From assembly GCF_029784155.1 (NCBI RefSeq), contig NC_073692.1, positions 418,062,352-418,126,351 on the forward strand: DNA of 64,000 bases, in the 5' to 3' direction. Below are positions 12,270 through 23,827 of this stretch, piece after piece (the first letter of the stretch is position 1; each line of letters begins with the position of its first letter). The notes under the pieces were generated by a model. That model ran no database searches. It saw only the letters and a program-made list of their open reading frames with translations, and was not told where the DNA came from. The position numbers were made by a program, and so were the translations under genes. The DNA is from Uranotaenia lowii. Lineage: Eukaryota > Arthropoda > Insecta > Diptera > Culicidae.

Positions 12270-12740
12270 CATAATATAGCTTATCATTGCCTATTTTTGC
12301 TATCAATGTTTTCTTTCTATGAAGAAAAAAATTAAATAAATTATTTGCCAGATGAGGCTACAAATTTGATTTCTTTTTGTTTTTTTTTAAATTAAGTGTT
12401 CCTCAATTATGCCGAATTTTGCTGTTGGGTTAGTTGTACAGCAAATTATGCTATAATATTGGTCTCAGATTTTTATTAATGAAATATATGGATACCTTAG
12501 TTATGCCTAGTTTTGCTATCATTTAAAATTCTACACCAAATTGTGCTCATTATTTGCTGTTGATACCTACATGTGGTCTCAGTTTGCTGTCAAATAAAAT
12601 TATATGAGACCTTAATTATGCCTAATTTTGCTCTCGTTCAAAATTCTACAGCAAAAAATGCTATCAGTTTGCTGTAGACACCTTATTATGATCTCAGTTT
12701 GCTATCAATTCGGGTATCAATGTCTGCTCGGGATGCTTGT
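12270..12740 (+). repeat. Degenerate ~115-bp tandem repeat next to the assembly gap
   Basis: The phrase TATGCCTAATTTTGCT recurs with variants at about 12288, 12409, 12504 and 12617. CTCAGTTTGCT recurs near 12462, 12576 and 12694. Spacings of 95-121 bp show about four diverged units. The array runs into the N gap, so more units are likely missing. Confidence 0.7.
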
Positions 12741-13118
12741 CTTAAAATTTAATGTGACAAATGGGCTCAGTTTGTTCCATCAGCTTTGTTTGAATTTGTT
12801 TACAGCTTAGAAAAGGAAATAAATTCAAACTCTCCATGCCTTGGATGCAGCTTCCAGATCCACCGAACGCACGCCAGAAAAGCACGAGGAGCCCAAATTG
12901 CATTCCTGAATCGTCATAGAGGTGTCATTCTGGAATTTTAACGAATACACCCCCATTTCCAAGGGAGGGCCATTCCCAATCGGTTTTTTTATCCCACCAA
13001 AACGAATTGAAGCAAATCAGAAGGATGTGATTGTGATCTGAATCTATTTGGCATCCCAAAAGTCCGACCTCCTCTATGGGCTAGACTAGTCTATAGCTAG
13101 AGCTAGGATGCTACTTAC

Positions 13119-13266
13119 ACAGCACGATGAGTTGGATGTCGACAAACACGGGCTCCCGAATTCCGTTGTCCGCGTAACACCGATAGGTTCCACTGTCCTG
13201 CCGATTGACGTTCTCCAGCGAAAGCGTCGGTCCCTCAGCCAGATGTGGGGATCCAAACGACGAATC
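13119..13266 (-). CDS. Ig-superfamily adhesion protein, exon completing Ig domain 2
   Basis: Minus-strand exon of 148 nt. The acceptor ends ctacgcag, the donor is the consensus GTAAGT at 13118-13113, and it runs from phase 0 to phase 1. Joined to the previous exon it reads ...SWSRK/DSSFGSPHLAEG, then TLSLENVNRQDSGTYRCYAD with the second Ig2 cysteine in the usual D-S-G-T-Y-x-C context. It ends DNGIREPVFVDIQLIVL, the G strand leading toward Ig3. The next exon should carry Ig3 and was not seen at lower coordinates. The 500-N gap at 11711-12210 or sequence beyond the window may hold it. The similarity is to CG7166/CG34353/lachesin-like proteins from memory; no database search was made. Confidence 0.9.
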
Positions 13267-13660
13267 CTGCGTAGCGTTTTTGGGGAGAACGTAAATTTAA
13301 ACATTATTCAAAGGATTTGATTTTGCTTGCTTGCTGAGCTCCATTGTGAATTATGACAGTAGGGTTGCAAATGGTTTGACCTTCTTTGGATAGAAAATCA
13401 GTCAATAACTATCAATTCATTATTTCAAAAACATTCAACTTGGTATCTTCGGAAAAAATCTTTTAGTTGTGTTAAGCGCCGAATTTAAAAGTGAGCATGC
13501 ATTGGATCTAAGGGACACCCTAGAAAAAAAAAAACTTTTACAAGTGAACAAGGTATGTGAGCATTAGGCTGTCAAATTTCGCAATGGAGGCTCATACATG
13601 GAACCATATCCTGCAGAAAAGTTTGTAACATTGGACCGTTTGTTCGTAGAGGAAACCAAC
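13267..13660 (-). other. Intron of the Ig-superfamily gene (394 bp)
   Basis: AT-rich spacer between the two Ig2-encoding exons, with GTTGGT donor and ctacgcag acceptor on the minus strand. No repeat was recognised inside. Confidence 0.8.
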
Positions 13661-13983
13661 CTTTCTGCTCCAGCTGATGCTAGGCACCGGATTCCCGCTG
13701 GCTTTGCATTCGAGCGTGGCCGCCCCGCCCTTCCGCACCGTCACGTGGCCCGCCTCCTGGGTGGACCGGATCGAGGGCGGAACCAGAATTTCGACCGTAT
13801 GGACCAGATCCCGATTGTCGTGGTCGCCCACCTGGCAGCTGTAGTCCCCGGCATCCTGGGGCCGAACGTTTTTAATCTGCAACGTGTAGCCCTTCAGCAG
13901 CTTAAACCGGAGGTCTCGGGTGATGATGAGATTGGCCGCAGTCACGACGGCGCTCCCTCGACGCCACAGCAGGATGTTGTTAC
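13661..13983 (-). CDS. Ig-superfamily adhesion protein, exon with rest of Ig domain 1 and start of Ig domain 2
   Basis: Minus-strand exon of 323 nt. The acceptor is cccttcag at 13984-13990 and the donor is AAG|GTTGGT. It enters in phase 1 and leaves in phase 0. The frame shows the Ig1 core Trp (ILLWRRG), the RFKLLKGYTLQIKNVRPQDA run, and the canonical DAGDYSCQV that supplies the second Ig1 cysteine. The inter-domain stretch HTVEILVPPSI follows, then Ig2 with GGAATLECKASGNPVPSISW. The V-E-I-L-V-P-P junction and the G-N-P-x-P motif are typical of the lachesin/klingon group in insects. There are no frameshifts or stops, and the base composition is clearly more GC-rich than the flanks. An open plus-strand frame over the same bases is its antisense shadow. 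Confidence 0.93.
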
Positions 13984-14424
13984 CTGAAGGGGAAATGAAT
14001 GGAGAAAAATGGCGGTGTGGTTCGGGTTAATATGGATGGTTCTTGTACCCGGAAGATGGGATTATTATCTTCCTTTGCATACAGTGTGAATTGAAATTTT
14101 GTGTGCTCGCTTCATGTTTGCGAAGTTAGCAAACCATCATCGTTTGGCGCTATAATGTTTCACACCACAAAAAAGCTTCTATCATATCATACGCAGATTT
14201 ATTTCATTTGTTAAAACTCTAACACTTGATTTTTCACGCATCAATTTTGTCAGGCCCCAAGTTTGTCACTTTTTAGACCCGATTCTACGATCAATATTAA
14301 TTATATTTATAGAAATGTTAAAAATCTTAAATAATAACTCAGTAAACGTTCAAGAGGGAACAATCAAACTTAATGGCAATGGATGTATGGAAATTTGTGA
14401 TGATCGATTTCTGAAGAGCTGAAG

Positions 14425-14620
14425 CGATTTTTATTGACCGAACAAACTGACCTTTGCAAAATTTATGCTTCATCGGACTTGTTTTAGGGGTACCTCAATG
14501 CGCTGAAAGTTACGGGTTTTTGACCCTCAGGAATCACCAAAGGGGGAAAAAATTCAATTAAAATGCAAGAAACTTCGAGAATTGGTGTTATCTCGAAAAG
14601 AATTTTTTTTTTTTGGTCAA
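14425..14620 (+). repeat. Fragment related to the foldback element at 41730-42256
   Basis: A run containing ctgacctttgcaaaattta, tcggacttgtttta, cctcaatgcg and caccaaaggggg parallels 41800-41915 in the same order. Divergence is substantial. Confidence 0.55.
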
Positions 14621-15021
14621 AAATAGACTTTATTGGATTTTTTCGGAATTTTTTTTTCGAAAACCAACCAGATTGGGTTGTTCAATGCTTTGGTAAATCA
14701 TTTGGCACAACAATATAAAATACGTTTTTTTCGATTGGAGATTCAAAAAACTAATATTTCAGATCAATCATTTTTGATTTAGTTGTGCATCAATGCGTCC
14801 AGAGAATTTATTTTTTACCCTCAAAAACCACAAAGTGGCATACCAAACGAAGACTGGAGAGAATTTTTATTTTGATGCAAAGATACATTAACCCTTCATT
14901 TTATGATTTTTTATTTTTTCTTGAAAAAAATCTCAATAGTGCGCAATGATGAGTACATGAAGGGAAAAATAACGAAAAAATATTATTTTCACATATTTCG
15001 AGTATTTAGCCAAAATATTAA

Positions 15022-15041
15022 TTGTTGCAAATTTGCAACAA
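15022..15041. repeat. 20-bp perfect palindrome TTGTTGCAAATTTGCAACAA
   Basis: Self-complementary 20-mer. Its 16-bp core recurs at 16983-16998 with matching flanks in inverted orientation, so the two may be ends of one ~2 kb element. Confidence 0.6.
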
Positions 15042-15399
15042 CATGAAACGGTTATACCTTTTTGTTCCTCACAAAAGACAGTTAGATATAAATGTTAACT
15101 CTTAATTTATCTTGCACTAATCATAGTTTTAGTTCAAGAACTACCAAAATTTAATGCCTGGACACCATTGGAGCTGAAAGTTTAGCAGGGGGTAGTTCCT
15201 ATGTATGTTAGTTATCCACCATGGGTGCACGGATTCACCGCAGTTACTGCCTAAGTATGTGCTTACATGCATTATTTAGATTAATTAGTTCGACAAATCT
15301 CCAATGCAGCTTACACCATGGTTTCGTATGAACTAAATATGTTATTAAATATATATTTCGTATGGATTGAATGTATTGCGTGTGTTGATGAAAGTATAT

Positions 15400-15656
15400 T
15401 TTGAAAGAACGAGTCAATCAGGTGGCCTAGTTTACTACATGAACTCCGGCATCCGTCAATATTTATCTGGCCTAGGCAGCTGATTTAACATTCTCATATA
15501 TGAGAATTTCAATAAGACACATCTTACCTGTTGGCCGTTTATGTCATTCGAACCCAAAAGTTTTCTGCCGATACCTGGAATCGAACCCATTACGCCTAGT
15601 ATACCAAAACCAGACTCGCACTAGCGTATTCGCTAACGGCTTGACCACCTCGGCAC
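15400..15656 (-). mobile_element. Class II tRNA-derived SINE or tRNA pseudogene
   Basis: The minus strand 15655-15566 (90 nt) folds like a long-variable-arm (Ser/Leu type) tRNA. The acceptor sequence TGCCGA pairs with TCGGCA. The D-arm region reads GTGGTCAAGCCGTTAGCG (A box), and the B box GGGTTCGATTCC is perfect. Downstream sequence to about 15400 looks like a SINE body, and its end is not defined. A functional tRNA is unlikely, since the 3' side continues as SINE-like DNA and anticodon-stem pairing is poor. Confidence 0.65.
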
Positions 15657-15659
15657 AGA

Positions 15660-17240
15660 ATTAAGCTGGGGGTAGTTATGCGATAGTATACCAGCTAGTG
15701 ACTTACATTTGCTTGAAGGTGCTATTTGGAAAGCTGGAACGTCCTTCCAATACAACTTTTTTGAAAAAATAACCTTGTCAAAAACAATACTTTGAACTTC
15801 AAAGTTATAAGTTGTTGTTGGTATAACATTCAAGCTTTGGACTTGTATTCAGTTCTTTTTAAGTAACTTCATTTTTTGTGGAAGGTTTTATGATAATCTT
15901 TGTGCTCATAGTTCTTTAGCGCAATATGTAGTAATCAAAAAAAATCATTTTCGGCTGACAACATTGTTTGAATTTTAAAACCATTTAAATATATAAAAAA
16001 GCGATTATTGTGCATGGTATACAAAGTTTTAAAAAATCAAGTAACTAGAAAATCAGGATATGCAAATTGTTGAAGAAACAATTTGCGATCTTTAGTCAAA
16101 AATCTCTAATAAAGAAAAAAAAAAAACAAAAAATATGTTTAATATTCCATTATAAAGAAAACCGATGGATAAAATACATTTAAAATGGTTTTACCCGTAC
16201 AACATTTGTTGAATATGGTACGCGTCTGGAAGAGTAAACAAAATTATAAGTACGACTTAATTGGAACTGCCATTTTCATGTCACCTTCATACATAATTTC
16301 CATATCAAATTCGTTCTGAAAACATTAAATCTGTTAACATAAATACTATACAAACGATAAAAAGTAATTGAAGCACATTCTGAAACAAAGGGTTACAAAC
16401 TAGGGTATAACATTGCATCATATTGAGAACATGCGTTTTTATTACATAAGTAATATGTAGAAAAAATATGTTAATTGTTAATTAACTTAAAATGTGAAAA
16501 TATTTTTTTCGAACAAATAAAATCTTCTCCGGGGATTATAAGATTATATTTAAAATCTTCGCTGGTTGCATTTGAAAAACTCAATTATTAATAAAAATAC
16601 TTTAACTACTCAAAAGTCACAAATTTGTACTAAATGTGACCCTTTAAAAATAAAATTCATTACAAAAATTTAAAAAAATAATTTCAATTTTTATGCAGGA
16701 TTTCTAACTGGGATTCGTAATTGCTATCATTTTTTTTACTTTATAAAAAGAATGGTTTCCTCAATATTTTTACAGTTGTCAGCCATTTTGTTCAGTTAGA
16801 GGCTTATTCATCTGCATTATTTCAAAAATATCTCGACAACATGATAATATAATATTAAAAATAATGATATTTTCATCAGGAAACATATACGCTTTTTAAA
16901 CGATGAAACATTAGAAAGCACACTTTGTAGCCCATAGACCTAACTAAAGTTGCATGATGCAACGTTGCTACCGTTGCATGATGTTGCAAATTTGCAACAA
17001 TTAATAAAAGGCCATTATATCAGACAAAAAATCAAAAAAAATCTTCAAATTGTATTCAATTGTGTTAATTGCATTACTATTTATTTTATTTTCATTTTTA
17101 ATTTTATTTTCATTTTTAAATAAATTGGTTGACTTCTAGAATGATAACATTTCAGAAAAGTCCGAAAAAGCGATTTCACGTCACTGGCTGGTTTTTTATA
17201 CTTGAAGCTTTTTCAGTAAGAACGACTTTTTCACGAGGCT
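15660..17240. other. AT-rich intronic DNA, nothing recognised
   Basis: Contains the palindrome copy at 16983-16998 but no coding or RNA signal. Confidence 0.5.
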
Positions 17241-17284
17241 TAAAATTTTGAAATTCACGCGAGTCAACCATTCTTCGAACCCCC

Positions 17285-17520
17285 TCGGTTATAATAAAAA
17301 TAATAACAAAAATAACAAAAGAAACAATAAAAAAATTAATATGAAAAATCTAACAAAACAAGAAATGAACAAAAATTTCAAAAATGACAAAAATAATAAT
17401 TTAAATTACAAGGTTTACAAAAATGACAAAATAAACCAAAGTGACAAAAATTAAAAAAAAAAAAAAAAAAAACCCCAAAGTCACAAAAGCCACAAAATCC
17501 AGTAGAAAAAAATCACGAAT
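17285..17520 (+). repeat. Degenerate AACAAAAAT/GACAAAAAT minisatellite
   Basis: Imperfect repeats of about 9 bp, such as aaaaatgacaaaaataa. This is the complement of the unit that makes the large array at 47850-49920. A poly-A run sits at 17450-17471. The 68-codon frame here is low-complexity K/N and not a gene. Confidence 0.65.
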
Positions 17521-17529
17521 GTTACCAAA

Positions 17530-18847
17530 TAACAACAAATTTGTTATATCAATCTATCTATGGCATTTTCATATTAATTAATTTTATAAATTAAAAAAGT
17601 TGTTCCGTTGTGATTTTTCATATGTTGAGCTAAAAATGTTTTCTTAAAAATTTTAAATTATTATATTATGTTATTTTAGCATTTTTTTGATTTGAGTTAT
17701 TTTTGTAATTTTTTCTTGTGTTGATTACTTATCTTTCTTATCTTTTCTTTTTGTAATTATTAAATTTTGAAATTTTTGAAACTTTTTTCATCTTTTTCAT
17801 TTGTGGAAAATTTTTGTAATTTAGAGACAGTTTGTGTTCTTCTTGCAAACTGCGTTTATTGACAATTGTTGCTTGTCATCTCTTGATTGAGCGTTTTTGT
17901 TATTTCAATTTTGTTTAAATCCACCCTGATGAATAATTTACTTTAAGGTATTTCACCCAAAAATCTGATCAAAAGCCAAAAGTTAAAAATAAACTATTCT
18001 TATGATTTTTATCTTTACTTGCTTCTTGAATACATTTGACATCATGTCTCAGTCAGTTTTTCGATATCACAGTTAAACATATGAATGCAGGTTTTAGAAG
18101 TAGCCTAACAACAAATTTTACATCATGTGAAAATGCATTACTTCATGAACCATGTAGATATAGGAGAAAGACTTCCGCATACTTCCGCACTCGTGATATT
18201 TTCAATGATGAAGTTGATTTTTTTTCTTTTTTTCTGAAGAATCCTTTCAGTGCACCATGTTGAAAAGAAAGTTGCATTTTTTTAAATTACAGTTTCAAAT
18301 TTTGGTTTCGTGCTTATTGCAAATAATTTATTTCCTTATGATACATTTTCAATAATGTTATTCTTGTGGAACATGTATAAAATTGGCATGGTTGTTTCTG
18401 AATTTTTGAAAGATTTTCACTATTTTTTTAATTGTATTAAAATGTCCGAAAATTCAATAAAAAATCCCAAAAAAAAGGGTAAGATTGATCACTTTTCCCA
18501 ATATTTTTTGATTATTTTTTGTGTTAAAAGGAGTGTGGCATGTTTCATAAATAAAAACAAAAACTTGGCATGTTTCATATTTTTTGCAGAAATTCGTTAG
18601 ACTACTTCAAAAATGATTTAAAAATCGATTTCGTTTCTGTTTTGAATTTGATGCTTTGGGGTCTCTATTTTGACGGTTTTAACGAGTTCTCTTGGCCATA
18701 AAAGATAAATAACACCTTCGTAAGATTTCTTTGCGGTCCAAGAAACAACCACATTGCGCTCCTTAATGTGTTAAGGCCGAACAATAATTAAAATCGAAAG
18801 ATGGACAATGATGTTGCATAAATTAAGGGGCTAATTTTTTTTAACAT
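17530..18847. other. AT-rich intronic DNA, nothing recognised
   Basis: No supported gene or repeat structure. Confidence 0.5.
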
Positions 18848-18849
18848 TA

Positions 18850-19826
18850 GGGGAGAGTGGGGATACTTGATCCCCTTTTTTTATTTTCACCATATCTTTT
18901 TTGGAAAAATTTAGCAACTCGCCGTCTTTGACATTTTCTGACAGCTTGTAACTTCAAGTTTCTATGCTTCAAAAATTAGAACGATACTTAAACCTGTTGA
19001 TGAACAAGAAGCATTTTCGTGGGAGTAAAAAAATTGCGATTTTTCTGAAGTTAGGGGAGACTTGATTCCCTATTGATGGAGACTTGATCTTTTATTCAGG
19101 AAGCCCTAATCCTTGTATAAAAATCAAACAAAACCTTAAGATAGAATGTTAATTTACTATTTTGGTCATGTTTGTTCTCATTTCACAATTTATAGTAGAC
19201 GCCAGAAGAAAATTCTATAACTTTGTCTCAACGCTAATAACATTGCATACTTAAAGGCGCTATTTTTTAGAATTAAGAGAAAATTAATTATTTTTGGTCC
19301 TTTCTTCAGACAATTGTTTGATAAATATTAGTTTTTGGATAAATATTAGTAATTTCGTGATCAGCAATCATAACGATCAATTCAGAAGAAGAATATGCCG
19401 TTTGGAAGGGGGATCAATTGTACCCAACTCTAGGGGATCAATTATACCCATAATCAACATTTTAGAAAACTTTTACTGAAAAAAGTTGAGAGTTTTCCAT
19501 TGCTTTGAAAATATGGCATTATGAAGTTCATTCTATGCTCGAACGATTGATACATTGGAACAAATGTTTTTTTTCATAATTTTCCCATGTAAGGAACATT
19601 TTAAAGTGATGAGAAAAGATCTTCAAGTTACATTTTGTGAAATTTTTCAAACAAAGTTCAATTACTCAAACAATTATTTTGTTAAAATTTTTTAGACTAC
19701 AAGCATTGTTATTTTGCTCATTTTGGCACATTTTTCTAGAACATTTGATCTTTGTAAGACATTCCAGTTTCGAGATATAGCTAAGGAATCAAGTATCCCC
19801 AGGGATCAAGTATCCTCATTCTCCCC
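18850..19826. mobile_element. TA-flanked TIR element (977 bp)
   Basis: The left end is GGGGAGAGTGGGGATACTTG and the right end is the complement of GGGGAGAATGAGGATACTTG, followed inward by ATCCC on both sides. The element is flanked by TA at 18848-18849 and 19827-19828. Internal repeats of the same motif (gggagacttgattccc near 19050, ggggatcaatt near 19410-19440) are spread through it. There is no transposase frame, so it is non-autonomous. A TA duplication suggests Tc1/mariner-type mobilisation. Confidence 0.75.
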
Positions 19827-19829
19827 TAC

Positions 19830-20910
19830 ATATAAAATTTTAACTATGAAACAATTTTTTTTCCTTCAAACTTCACCAGTTTATAGGGTTTCTAGCTTTT
19901 TGTCCAAGACTGGTTGACTCTTGGAAAATGTTTCTTTTTTTTTAAATATCAAAAATTTTAATCAAAATACAACAAAAAATACCCTTAAACGATACATTTA
20001 CTAAGAAAAAAAAGCGAAACTATCACATAAACCAACCTACTGCTTCTAAACGCTTGGATTTCTTCAGGAAGGGTTTTTTTAATGAACCTTCGAAAAAACG
20101 ATATTTCAAGATATTTAAATTATATCTATACTTACATTTGAAATTTTCAAACCCAATTCAGGATTTTCTGATTTGAAACTGACTAAAAGGTTTTTCAACG
20201 TAGAAAATACTCAAAAGATATTTTTTCTGCAGACTTAGTTATTGATGATTATGTGGACAAATTTTATGATGTTAATAATTACCCCGTTGATCAATGTTAC
20301 CCCGTTTTACGGTACTGAAAACCTGATATCGAAGCTGTAATTGGACCAGAATAAGAAGTTATCGATAAGGCAGTTCCGAATCGTACTAAAAATAGCTTCG
20401 GCAAGTGGAGTAAGAAGAAGAAGAGACTTTTCAGAGCACCGCATCTTCAGAATAGTTTTGCTGAAAATTTGGAAGTATGAAATTTCCGTGTATTTGAATA
20501 CATTTAAAATGTTTCTAGAGTTCTACTAAAACTTGTATAACTTAAGGGCGTTTAAAAACAATTTACTAAATTCTGCTAAAAATCGAATAAATCGCATCGT
20601 TTTGAGAATTGTTTAACGTTGCACTAAATGCTATATTGATGCACATAGATTTTCTCAAACGCGCTTTTAAATCAAGTTCCAAATGTTTATTAGAAACTGT
20701 GAGCGTAAACGAAGAAAATTCATTGACAGATGATTCGAAAATGTAGGACAACCTAAAACGCTCAAACATTAAGCCACCGAAAAACTAAGCCATCTTTTCG
20801 GATGCGTTCTCAGAATGCGTGTTTACGTAACTGTTAAATTTTTCAACCTCCCATCGCAAAAGCTCAATATATCTCTGGATCGAGGAAAATTGATTTTGGA
20901 CGAAAAAAAA
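19830..20910. other. AT-rich intronic DNA, nothing recognised
   Basis: Small frames only. A short accccgttgatcaatgttac motif at 20281-20305 resembles the inner repeats of the 18850 element. Confidence 0.4.
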
Positions 20911-21091
20911 CCTTAAGTTAAAATCAATACTAATGTTATGAAATTGCTTGGTACATCTTTGTATTTGAAAATTATCACATTTTCGTAGGTGATGGAAAGA
21001 ATTAGAGAAACATGAGGTATCAAAGAAAGAAAGAACATATTATGCTTATTAAGCCGTAAATATCATGAATTTTTCGAAAAAGATTCAACGG

Positions 21092-21164
21092 CGCACCGGC
21101 AGGACTCGAACCTGCAATCTCCGCTTCAGTACAACGGCGCGTTAGCCAATTTCACCACGGTGAA
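21092..21164 (-). other. tRNA-like sequence, left arm
   Basis: The 73-nt minus-strand sequence folds as a tRNA. The acceptor TTCACCG/CGGTGCG has one mismatch and one G-U. The D arm contains GTGAAATTGGCTAACGC. The anticodon stem is CCGTT/AGCGG with 7-nt loop GTACTGA, the variable loop is AGATT, and the T arm is GCAGG-TTCGAGT-CCTGC. The B box is perfect. The A box is imperfect, the anticodon would be ACU, and the sequence sits inside a repeat, so it is probably a polymerase III-type SINE head rather than a working tRNA. Confidence 0.65.
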
Positions 21165-21531
21165 CGTGATGAAATCGCCCAACACGAGCAATCGAGCTTC
21201 ACTGGTCAGTTGCTGGACCTTTCATCTATTTCTTTAATACCTCATGTTTCTCTAATTCTTTCCATCACTTACGAAAATGTGTGATTATTTTCGGGTTCAA
21301 AGATGTACCAAGCGATTTCATAACATTAGTATTGATTTCAACAGAGCAACACCTCCCTGTGTAACTGGTCTGCTCGGAACCTTGAGCAGCGCTGATTGCT
21401 TCTTCATCTGACTGTAAGTTGCGGCAAACCCGAAGTAATCGACCATGTGCTCGCTCGGCTAAATCCCGAGTCGATGGGTGAGGGATAGAGAAACAAGAGA
21501 GATCCATAGTGGGAAAGATCACATGCGAGAT

Positions 21532-23675
21532 CAGCGATGCCACTCATACCGATTTTTCGGTATTTATACCGATTTTTGAGCAAAATTTTGACCAAGAATC
21601 GGTATATACCGATTACCGATTTTCGGCAAAACATACCAATTCATACCGATTTTTAAAATTTTTACTCTAAATTCATTCCACTTCAACATTTCCACTTCAT
21701 TCAAGCTATCCTCGTAAAGGTCCCGAGAAAGAAGACAGTTCGGTAGCTGGGGTGGCATAACTTTGATCTGTACAACTTTTAAAGTATTCTGCAAAGATCT
21801 TCACTGCTCACTCTCATAATTCGTTCAGTTGTTCTCGCTGTTTTGTTCCTTTGTTCTGTCAAATGATGCACTCCCGATCAGGAGAGCATATCAAAATAAT
21901 AACTCAAACGTATCTCATTAAGATATTTACATCTGATCCAGTTATAATTAAGTACTCTAAATTTTCGATTTTAAGTTTCTCCAATCTGAATTATATCTTA
22001 CTCTGATTGACGGACTTGAATGAAGTAGAGCTCATTTTCAATGATAAAGATTTTTTTCGGATTGTCCTAAAATAAAATGATTATATCATATTTTGATATA
22101 CGTGCGACATTTTCTGAAACACGGACATCGAAGTTAACGGCCCAAACCGTGCATCAATGAGTTTCGCTCAATAGATCCATAAAATTGAATCCAATTTTTG
22201 GGTACCCAAAAATCGAGCATGGTTTTAGCATATAATGTGGTTTATTGGCATTCCACTAGAAATTTTTCTCGAAGCACTCATATCTTGATAAGTTATAATT
22301 TTGATAGGTTTTGTTCTGTCCAATATCAAACTATGCTATCTGAATGAGATATAATTTTGAAAGGAGCATATCTAAAATTGAAATAATTTTGCTTTGATCG
22401 CATAGATTTTTTGATACAATTTGAGATATTTTAACATCCTACGAGTACTGAATAATAACTCATTTCGATAGGAAAAAATTAGTATCAAAATATCTCATTT
22501 CGATATAATCTAGTTTTTCCCTCCTGATCGGGCTATTATGGTACTCAACCTCAAAGCCAATGGACTAAGCTCAAGGATAATATTTGACCTTCTGTGATTG
22601 CCAATAGAAGTTCCTTAAGGTCTATCTCAATTGACGATCGCATTAAAGCTCTTGTCTCGTGAGATGCTAACTTTTCAAGGAAATACATGCACCGTTTGAA
22701 TATAAACATAATCCTTGTTCAACTCGTCGTCGTTTTTAATCTTTTTCGGGAGAACGCCTTCTTTCAGAGCACATCTCTCATTTATTTTCGCATAAAATTC
22801 TTGGATTTTCATATGACTAATGCGTGATTTTTCATAATATAAAATTAATTGTTTATTGGCTATAGAAAAAATTGAAGCAACAACTCTCTCAACTTTCTGC
22901 AATCATTTCTTTTTCTAATCGCTAGAACTCATATGTAATACTGAAAGCTGAATTGGCCAGATTGGCGAAAATCCATCAATAAAACGAAGAACATCATCTT
23001 GGGCCCATATTTACCTCGAACGTCAAAAAGCCATTGGATTTGTAAGTGCTTACTAAATTCAAATAACCTTTAGGTTGATCTGGTTCTATTATTGCCTTAT
23101 CGAATTTATCAAATTGACATCCCACTTTAGCCAAACATCAAAATCTCAAGTTTTTTTTTTTAATTTTTATGCCTAACAAACGTGTAACCTGAAGGTGCTC
23201 GCCATGCACCTATTTTTCTTATCAAACGGTAACTTTTTTTTCCATTCAGTTATGAGTACTGGAAAGAAAAACTTATTTAGGATTTTCTGCTGAATTTTTA
23301 TTTGTGATTTTTGCTTTTGTCAACAAAAGCAGATAGTTTTAAAATTGTACAAGTCATAACAAACATAAAGTTCTGTTAGAATTTCAAAACCGTCATTTTG
23401 TGAAAACTAGTGTTACCTAGAACCAAGTTACGGAGAAAATGCAGTAATATATGCTAAAACATATTTAGTCAGCTAGTTTTGAACTAAAAATGCACATTCA
23501 TAAGAGTTCTTAGACTTGCTGTTTATTGCAAGCTTCTATTTAGAGAAAAATACGTTAGGAAGTTGAAAATGTAAGCATTTTTGAATATCCACCTCAAATA
23601 CCGATTTTTAGGATTTACATACCGATAAAAGATTTTTTTGGGTTTCAAAATACCGATAGAAATGTGGCATCACTG
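21532..23675. mobile_element. hAT-like non-autonomous element 2 (2.14 kb) with perfect 8-bp TSD
   Basis: The left end is CAGCGATGCCAC and the right end is GTGGCATCACTG, so 11 of 12 bases are inverted-repeat matched. It is flanked by TGCGAGAT at 21524-21531 and 23676-23683. Within 150 bp of the left end are many taccgattttt motifs, arranged like those of element 1 at 1129. No transposase is recognised. One open frame (22675-22902, minus) encodes 75 residues of unknown nature. A smaller TIR element (21873-22532) is nested inside. Confidence 0.82.
21873..22532. mobile_element. Small TIR element nested in hAT-like element 2 (660 bp)
   Basis: The left end is CCCGATCAGGAG and the right end is CTCCTGATCGGG, a perfect 12-bp inverted repeat. 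It is followed inward on both sides by AT-rich motifs of the type atcaaaatatctcatt. There is no coding capacity. The TSD is unclear. Confidence 0.68.
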
Positions 23676-23755
23676 TGCGAGATGTTCATTGTGTTTCGAT
23701 AGAAGGTAAAGCTTTTGATCGGTGGAGCTCGACGTATACGCTCGTGTCGGTCCCG

Positions 23756-23827
23756 TTCACTGTGGTGAAATTGGCTAACGCGCCGTTGTACCGAAGCGGA
23801 GATTGCGGGTTCAAGTCCTGCTGGTGA
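23756..23827 (+). other. tRNA-like sequence, right arm
   Basis: 72-nt homologue of the left-arm sequence in opposite orientation. The acceptor TTCACTG/TGGTGAG pairs fully if G-U pairs are allowed. The anticodon stem is CCGTT/AGCGG with loop GTACCGA, and the T arm is GCGGG-TTCAAGT-CCTGC. Its compatible changes relative to the left copy suggest descent from a once-structured RNA. Confidence 0.65.

Noticed and set aside
11625..12306. 199- and 203-codon frames
   Set aside because: They run through the 500 N gap.
13598..13987. 129-codon plus-strand frame
   Set aside because: It is the antisense of the Ig exon at 13661-13983. The minus strand has the conserved Ig residues and splice sites.
15566..15655. 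Functional tRNA-Ser/Leu gene
   Set aside because: The class II shape is good, but anticodon-stem pairing is weak and the sequence continues as a SINE-like body.
21092..21164. Functional tRNA gene
   Set aside because: It folds well but sits in a repeat with a second mirrored copy, has an imperfect A box and an acceptor mismatch. A SINE-type origin is more likely.
22675..22902. 75-codon minus frame as hAT transposase
   Set aside because: It lies inside hAT-like element 2, but no hAT catalytic or dimerisation motif can be seen.
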